A stretch of 64,000 nucleotides of DNA from assembly GCA_900073065.1 (NCBI GenBank), contig FJOG01000013.1, forward strand, positions 957,227 to 1,021,226, written 5' to 3'. The notes under the pieces are model-generated. The model saw only the letters and a program-made list of their open reading frames with translations. It was not told the origin of the DNA and did no database searches. Shown here one piece after another: positions 58,924 through 64,000 of the stretch. The position numbers and the translations under genes were made by a program. Positions within the stretch are counted from its first letter, which is position 1, and each line of letters opens with the position of its first letter. The DNA comes from Phialocephala subalpina (Eukaryota > Ascomycota > Leotiomycetes > Helotiales > Mollisiaceae).

Positions 58924-61900
58924 TTACTTGAATTCATCCTTCAGTACCCATCGACCTCTCATTCGACTATTATTCTCCTTCTGAAGGACAGCAATCTCAT
59001 TAAGCATATGCTTGAACTGAGTAGTCAACGCAGGAGAAGTACACTGGCGATTGAAGTGGTTGATGATTGCTTGACTCGGGCAAGAACCACCTTGACGTCT
59101 GATAAAAGTTTGAATCAATTTCATCCAGTCCTTTCCAGCAGCTGGACGATCATTTGCAGCTGGAGTGCCGGAGCGAGAGCTCCCAGCACTTGCAGTATTC
59201 GTGATGCCTTGTCTGTTGGAGAGACCAGCAAGAATGCTGGAAGAGCTAGGTCCTGCTCCACGACGGAGGTTGACTGGTCGTCCAGCAGATCCGTATTCAC
59301 CAGTCCAGGTCACGGTTCCGGGGGCAATGCCCTGTGCTGCTTGACCGGCTTTGCGGAGTGCTGCTGCGGCTTCGGCTGCGATCTTCTTGGCTTCGGACTC
59401 AATCATTCGTCGATCTGGTGCGTACTTCTTCTTGCCGTTGATGATCTGGTCGTGCTCAAGAGCGCTGTGAACACCGGACTTCGCGAAGATGCCTTCCATG
59501 AGTCTGGATTCCTCAGATGGTGGCTTTTCGTCTTCGTCGGTCTGGAAAGCTTCGAGGCTGGCAACACCAGTGAGGTTGCGGACTTCTGCATCGGCATCTC
59601 CTTGCTCCAATCCAGATTTGTTCTCGCTCTGGGTGATGTCTTGAGAGATGATGTCATTTTGTACTGCTGACGCTGAACCTGCAGCTTGCACGGCAACATT
59701 GTCCTCAAGAGCAGCTGGTTCTGGGGTCTTGTTGAATTGAACTTCAGTACCCTTGAACATCTCACCTGTCTCTGTGGAACCTTCGTCGGTGCTACCAAGC
59801 GAGAACAGATCATAAAGATCCTTCATCTGAAATGTTTGACGCTGCTTCGGATCCTTCAAGATCTTGTTGGTAAGAAACTGCTTGAAGATCTGACGGTGGT
59901 ATATCTTCTCTTCAATAGTACCAGCAGTCATCAAACGGTAGATGGTAACTTCCTTCTTTTGACCAAGACGCCAAGCACGCTCACGAGCTTGAACGTCAGT
60001 CGATGGATTCCAATCGGGATCGAAGATGATGACCCGGTTAGCACCTATGAGATTGACCCCGAGACCTCCGACTTTCGTGGTGAGCAAGAAAACATGTAAA
60101 TCAGGATCCTTGTTGAAGCGGTCAACCAGGGTTTGTCTGTCCTTGATATTTGTACCTCCATCCATTCGCAAGTAGTTAAAGCCAGGTAGACTCTTAACAA
60201 ATTCTTCGATGATATCCAGCATTTGAACACCCTGACTGAAAAGCAAGGTCTTGTGTCCGAAGCGCTTCCACATTTCTAGCAGAGCCTTCACGACTTGCAT
60301 CTTGCCAGAGTGATTCGGGTTTCCCCATTTGTATTCTGGCTTGCCCCTTAGGCGTTTATCGAGAAGATCCGGATGGTTGCAAATTTTGCGAAGAATGTCG
60401 ATGCCATACAGTGACTGTTTGGAGCGATTCAGAATAGATTTCATATCATCAGAAGCCAAGAATTGCTCATATGCATCTCTTTGTGGCCTGGTGAGTTTGC
60501 AGAACAGGACCTGCTCGCTCTTCTTCGGCAGATCAGAAGCAACATCAACCTTCAATCGCTGCAAGAGATACGGACTGATAGCCTCTTTTAGAGTCTCGGC
60601 GCATTTTGTGGCAGTTAGGACTTGAAGATTTGTAGCATTTGCATATCCACCTAACTTGATGGGAACCTCGAATGCCTGTCTGAAGTTGACAAGAGTGCCG
60701 AGGCGCATCGGAAAGACAAAATCGAACAATGACCAAAGCTCGACCAGATTGTTCTGCATAGGAGTACCGGAAAGAATGACTCGATTCGCAGTTCGCAGCT
60801 CCTTGCAGTGGATGGTGATGGCGGTATTTGGATTTCGGATCTTGTGGCCTTCATCAAGAACAGCATAGTCCCAGTCGACAGGAATGAGGACATCAGAATA
60901 TGTTTGGAGACCAGCGTAGGTTGTGACCAGAACGTGACCATGCTTCACGACTCTATCCACAATCTTCTTGGCAGCGGTTGTCGATTTGGGCTTCTTTTCT
61001 CGGCCATAAAGATCCTCGACATCCTCAATCAGGCCCTCGTCATGGACGTTCAGCATACCACTGCCTGAGCTGTGCAAGATTGAGACTCTGAGAGGTGGCC
61101 ACCATCGATGAAACTCATTGACCCATTGTCGAAGTACGGTAGCTGGAGCCACAACAATGATCGGCTTTGTGAGCTTCTTGCTGTAGTGCAGACCAGCCAG
61201 GAATGAAATGATCTGAATAGTCTTCCCGAGACCCATTTCATCACCAATGATTCCTCCGACTTGCTGAGAATACAACTCTCCAAGCCATTGAACACCAGTC
61301 TTCTGATAGTCGAATAGTGCCGGAAAGATATCCCCTGGAAGCTTCAGATCGTTATCGAAATGATGATCGGGAGCACCCGGGCAAGGCTTGAACCATTCTT
61401 CCTCATCAGCATTCCCAGCAGCATGCTCTTCCTCTAGTTCTTCGCTCTGATGTGACTCTCGGCGTCTTGCAGCACTTCGACTGTCAACCCACTTCTGCAA
61501 TCGAGCTTGGTACATAGACTCGTTGCCATCGTCAATTCCTGCAAGATCAACTTTCTCCTCAAGCTCCACTGCCCTTCCCTTCCCCTTCGATCGCTTCTTG
61601 GTGGCGGTTCTCGAGGTCATGATAGCTCCGCCCTCATCCTCATCGTCCTCAGCAAGCTCGTCGTCATCAACTTCTGACATTCCAGGTGTGAAATCGTCCT
61701 CGGAAGCTGGTGTTCCTCGCGACTGTGGTGTTGCCGTGGCAGAACCATCACCCAGCTTTCTCTTCTTTCGAGGTCGCAGACCGAACTCGCCAGTGGCAGT
61801 AACGGCATCAGGTCCGGCAGCATCTGCGAAGCCCGGTAGTCGTAGATTTTGATGGGATCTTGGCTCAGCGGCCTCTGCGATCGGTTCCTCTTCTAGCTCA

Positions 61901-62583
61901 GCTTCCTCCTCTGCTTCTGCCAAAGCTCCTGCGAGATCATCGTTCAATTCAGCAGGTCCTCTGCCAGGCATGCGAGAGAACGGAGTGATCTTGCCAGTTC
62001 GAATCAAGAAATCTCTTTGGCTCTCGTTCGGCATTCTCTTATTGCCACCAGCCGCATCTGCCTCCCCATTCGTAGCATCGAACTGATGTCTGGTATTGAT
62101 TCGACCTTGTATATCCTCGATATCCTTCTTATATCCAGCAATATCACCCGCAATCCTCGCCAGCTCGTCCATGCACCGCTTGCGCAACATAGGGTTGTTA
62201 TTGAGGGTATCGAGCTTTCGTCGCTGTCGCTGCTTCTCGGCTTGAAGCTTATCGATGCTGCTTTGGACTTTATCGATGCGCTTCTGGTCTCGCTCGTCCT
62301 CTTGCTCAATCATGACTTGATTGGCTTGATTTGTGATGTCTCGCTCAAGATCATCTTGGTCGCGAACATCTTCCGTCAATCCAGCGAGCGCCGCAGCTTC
62401 ATCTAAAGGTGTAGTTGCCTCATCCTTGACATCTTCTTGCAACGACTCGCTTGCGACAATATTTACAGCTTCTGCATTGGCATCTGTCTCTTCTTGATGA
62501 GACTTGACGCTTTCGAGGGATGTTTCGGGTGATGGACTTGACTCGGCCTTGATGGCGATGGATGACTCGGATTGCGAGGCCAT
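58924..62583 (-). CDS. RAD26: Rad26/CSB-type SNF2 DNA-dependent ATPase (transcription-coupled repair)
   Basis: One exon of 1219 aa from the ATG at 62583; the open frame continues upstream to 62751 but without another ATG. Residues about 90-200 form a coiled coil (DERDQKRIDKVQSSIDKLQA). The SNF2 core starts near residue 410: LFDYQKTGVQWLGELYSQQV, GDEMGLGKTIQ (Walker A, about residue 453), DEGH (motif II, about 578), LSGTPMQNN, then LRKICNHPDLL, TTKVGGLGVNLIGANRVI and QARERAWRLGQ (motif VI). DEGH rather than DEAH and the domain order fit the ERCC6/CSB group. The C-terminal 70 residues (FIRRQGGSCPSQAIINHFNR) resemble the winged-helix end of CSB. Rad26 binds stalled RNA polymerase II and starts transcription-coupled nucleotide excision repair. 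Basic stretches (RPRKKRKLG) suit nuclear import. The ATG at 62583 lies just before the low-complexity leader. Confidence 0.93.
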   Translation of the reverse strand: MASQSESSIAIKAESSPSPETSLESVKSHQEETDANAEAVNIVASESLQEDVKDEATTPLDEAAALAGLTEDVRDQDDLERDITNQANQVMIEQEDERDQKRIDKVQSSIDKLQAEKQRQRRKLDTLNNNPMLRKRCMDELARIAGDIAGYKKDIEDIQGRINTRHQFDATNGEADAAGGNKRMPNESQRDFLIRTGKITPFSRMPGRGPAELNDDLAGALAEAEEEAELEEEPIAEAAEPRSHQNLRLPGFADAAGPDAVTATGEFGLRPRKKRKLGDGSATATPQSRGTPASEDDFTPGMSEVDDDELAEDDEDEGGAIMTSRTATKKRSKGKGRAVELEEKVDLAGIDDGNESMYQARLQKWVDSRSAARRRESHQSEELEEEHAAGNADEEEWFKPCPGAPDHHFDNDLKLPGDIFPALFDYQKTGVQWLGELYSQQVGGIIGDEMGLGKTIQIISFLAGLHYSKKLTKPIIVVAPATVLRQWVNEFHRWWPPLRVSILHSSGSGMLNVHDEGLIEDVEDLYGREKKPKSTTAAKKIVDRVVKHGHVLVTTYAGLQTYSDVLIPVDWDYAVLDEGHKIRNPNTAITIHCKELRTANRVILSGTPMQNNLVELWSLFDFVFPMRLGTLVNFRQAFEVPIKLGGYANATNLQVLTATKCAETLKEAISPYLLQRLKVDVASDLPKKSEQVLFCKLTRPQRDAYEQFLASDDMKSILNRSKQSLYGIDILRKICNHPDLLDKRLRGKPEYKWGNPNHSGKMQVVKALLEMWKRFGHKTLLFSQGVQMLDIIEEFVKSLPGFNYLRMDGGTNIKDRQTLVDRFNKDPDLHVFLLTTKVGGLGVNLIGANRVIIFDPDWNPSTDVQARERAWRLGQKKEVTIYRLMTAGTIEEKIYHRQIFKQFLTNKILKDPKQRQTFQMKDLYDLFSLGSTDEGSTETGEMFKGTEVQFNKTPEPAALEDNVAVQAAGSASAVQNDIISQDITQSENKSGLEQGDADAEVRNLTGVASLEAFQTDEDEKPPSEESRLMEGIFAKSGVHSALEHDQIINGKKKYAPDRRMIESEAKKIAAEAAAALRKAGQAAQGIAPGTVTWTGEYGSAGRPVNLRRGAGPSSSSILAGLSNRQGITNTASAGSSRSGTPAANDRPAAGKDWMKLIQTFIRRQGGSCPSQAIINHFNRQCTSPALTTQFKHMLNEIAVLQKENNSRMRGRWVLKDEFK

Positions 62584-64000
62584 CTTGAGAGATGTGAGAG
62601 ATGCGATGGTATCAAAGGAAGAAAATGGATATCGACGTTGGAAACTTGTGTTTGTGGGGAGTTTGGAGTTGCGAGACGTTGGAGCGAAAAAGGTGCGTAG
62701 GCAGGCAGCGAAAGTGAATCTGCCAAAGGAAAGTGAAAGTGAGTGTATCAAAGAAAGAAAAACGGAACTGATTTGAAGTGATTGCAGTGACTAGCAGTAA
62801 CTCCGGTGCTCCCTGCAGTTTGCGAGTGGGAGGTACCTCTTCTCGAGTATGAAGAGTTGTCGATGTCCAAATTTCAAAGCCGTGGGATATGCCGAGTGCG
62901 TCATGAACGAAAGGCTTCGAGATGTGCAGATCCCTGTCAGCTCCTCGCTCCACAATGATTGGAAGATGAATGCTTTGAGTTCAGCCTCGTCTGGCTTCAC
63001 ATAAAAGAAGGATACGAAAATCTTGATTGTTGAATTCTTGTATAAATACGAAGAAAATAACTTTCTAATGCTATTTTACTCTCGAAGGATCTTGTGCTCG
63101 AATACTGATATCTTCCCTTCTCTCTATTGTCATAGTTTCGGACATTTCTCTTGAGCTTCATGTATGCGGGTGTTAAATTACAAATGTCTTCATGTTTCCT
63201 CCTCTGAGCCGTTCCCATCTCTAGCTTATATTATGTTATCCTTTAAGTTATTGTCGTAAATCGGAGTACCGTAGACGCTTCGTTTCAAACAAGTACCTAG
63301 GTATGGAACCACGATGCTCCACGACTGCGTGACAGCTCTTTGAGAACTCTCATGCATCAGCCAATCACGGCCCACCAAAGCTCATTTTAGACGCCCAGTC
63401 TGATACGCAAAACACTTCAAGAAGTGAGATATCGTGAGCTCCCATCTCGAAGAAAGTCAACATACCGTATGGGTGCATAAAGCCCAGTTGGCACGGCCAT
63501 CAATTAAGAGCCAATTACTCCTGGGGAATGGGGCGTGTCTCTAATGTCAAAGCTCCATGAACCTCGTACACAGATAGATGCTGGTCCATATTAGTCAAAG
63601 TCTACGAAAGACTTTTCACACCTCCTTGGCCCTTGGATTCCTTGGGCAAGTACGAGGTATAACAATTTCGGCAGCTTTCTTCGTATACCCAGACCCGTCT
63701 TACCTGGAATATTCGACGACATGATGCTGCTCAGCCACCAGTGTATGTTGGTAAGAAGGAAGTGCCCCAAAACGGATATTATATTTGAAAGGATCCTCCA
63801 AGGCAAAGTCTTTCGTGAGAGTCCTCTCGCTTCCACAGGTCCAAAGTACGGTACATAAATTGGGCTGCAATCGAGATTGGAGAAGCCCAACTGAGCAGAA
63901 ATTTGATGGTGGATGTTGAACGGACGATGTTGAAGGTACTTTCCGTTCTCGTGGGAGCTCCATATTGGATATGAGGAAGGGAACAGGTCTTCTTTATATC
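62584..64000. other. upstream region and window end, no supported gene
   Basis: 1.4 kb with only short open frames, the longest being 63591-63890 on the minus strand without recognisable features. It includes the Rad26 promoter. A gene may begin or end beyond the window edge. Confidence 0.4.

Overview
This window looks like nuclear DNA of a filamentous ascomycete (Pezizomycotina; Leotiomycetes is my guess from the gene repertoire, not proven). Genes are protein-coding, mostly interrupted by short introns of about 45-75 nt with GT..AG ends and TACTAAC/CTAAC-type branch points. Neighbouring genes are functionally unrelated, with no operons or bacterial signals. I found no CRISPR array, rRNA, canonical tRNA or intact transposon.

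Layout. 0-4.2 kb: a divergent pair of flavoenzymes, a class A FAD monooxygenase (-) and a vanillyl-alcohol-oxidase-type oxidase (+), sharing a 487-nt promoter. 5.3-9.2 kb: a TPR cargo-transport protein of the Ypp1 type (-). 10.3-12.6 kb: Rix1 of the ribosome-biogenesis Rix1 complex (+). 12.6-20.2 kb: a gene-poor accessory stretch with a Gln-rich coiled-coil gene, a protein with an integrase-type HHCC zinc finger, a pair of tandem hairpins and the remnant of a NIPA-type magnesium transporter gene. 20.3-22.7 kb: an RBR E3 ubiquitin ligase (+). 22.9-23.5 kb: two tandem, related, structured non-coding units with Pol III-like signals, the second followed by a 20-bp hairpin and T6.

23.7-31.3 kb: two mRNA-processing genes share a 268-nt divergent promoter: the spliceosomal helicase Aquarius/Cwf11 (-) and THO complex subunit 1 (+). 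The THOC1 frame runs without a stop into a complete guanylate kinase, an apparent fusion gene. 31.6-40.1 kb: an Old Yellow Enzyme (-), a secreted zinc deaminase (+), an F-box-like protein (-) and a PuuE-type polysaccharide deacetylase/allantoinase (+) with a GC-AG intron. 43.1-44.8 kb: a RING-RING-LON protein (+). 45-51 kb is a gene desert with one frameshifted small coiled-coil ORF. 51.1-56.1 kb: eIF4G (+), containing a 471-nt in-frame segment with splice-site ends. 57.4-58.4 kb: a broken F-box/2EXR-like gene (-). 58.9-62.6 kb: Rad26/CSB-type SNF2 ATPase (-).

The housekeeping genes cover RNA processing and export (Aquarius, THOC1), ribosome assembly (Rix1), translation initiation (eIF4G), transcription-coupled repair (Rad26) and ubiquitin signalling (RBR, LON-RING). 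The parts most worth following up are the THOC1-guanylate kinase fusion, the paired ncRNA units, the eIF4G in-frame intron and the two pseudogenes. Exon boundaries were placed by eye from reading phase and splice consensus, and all listed phases close except where stated.
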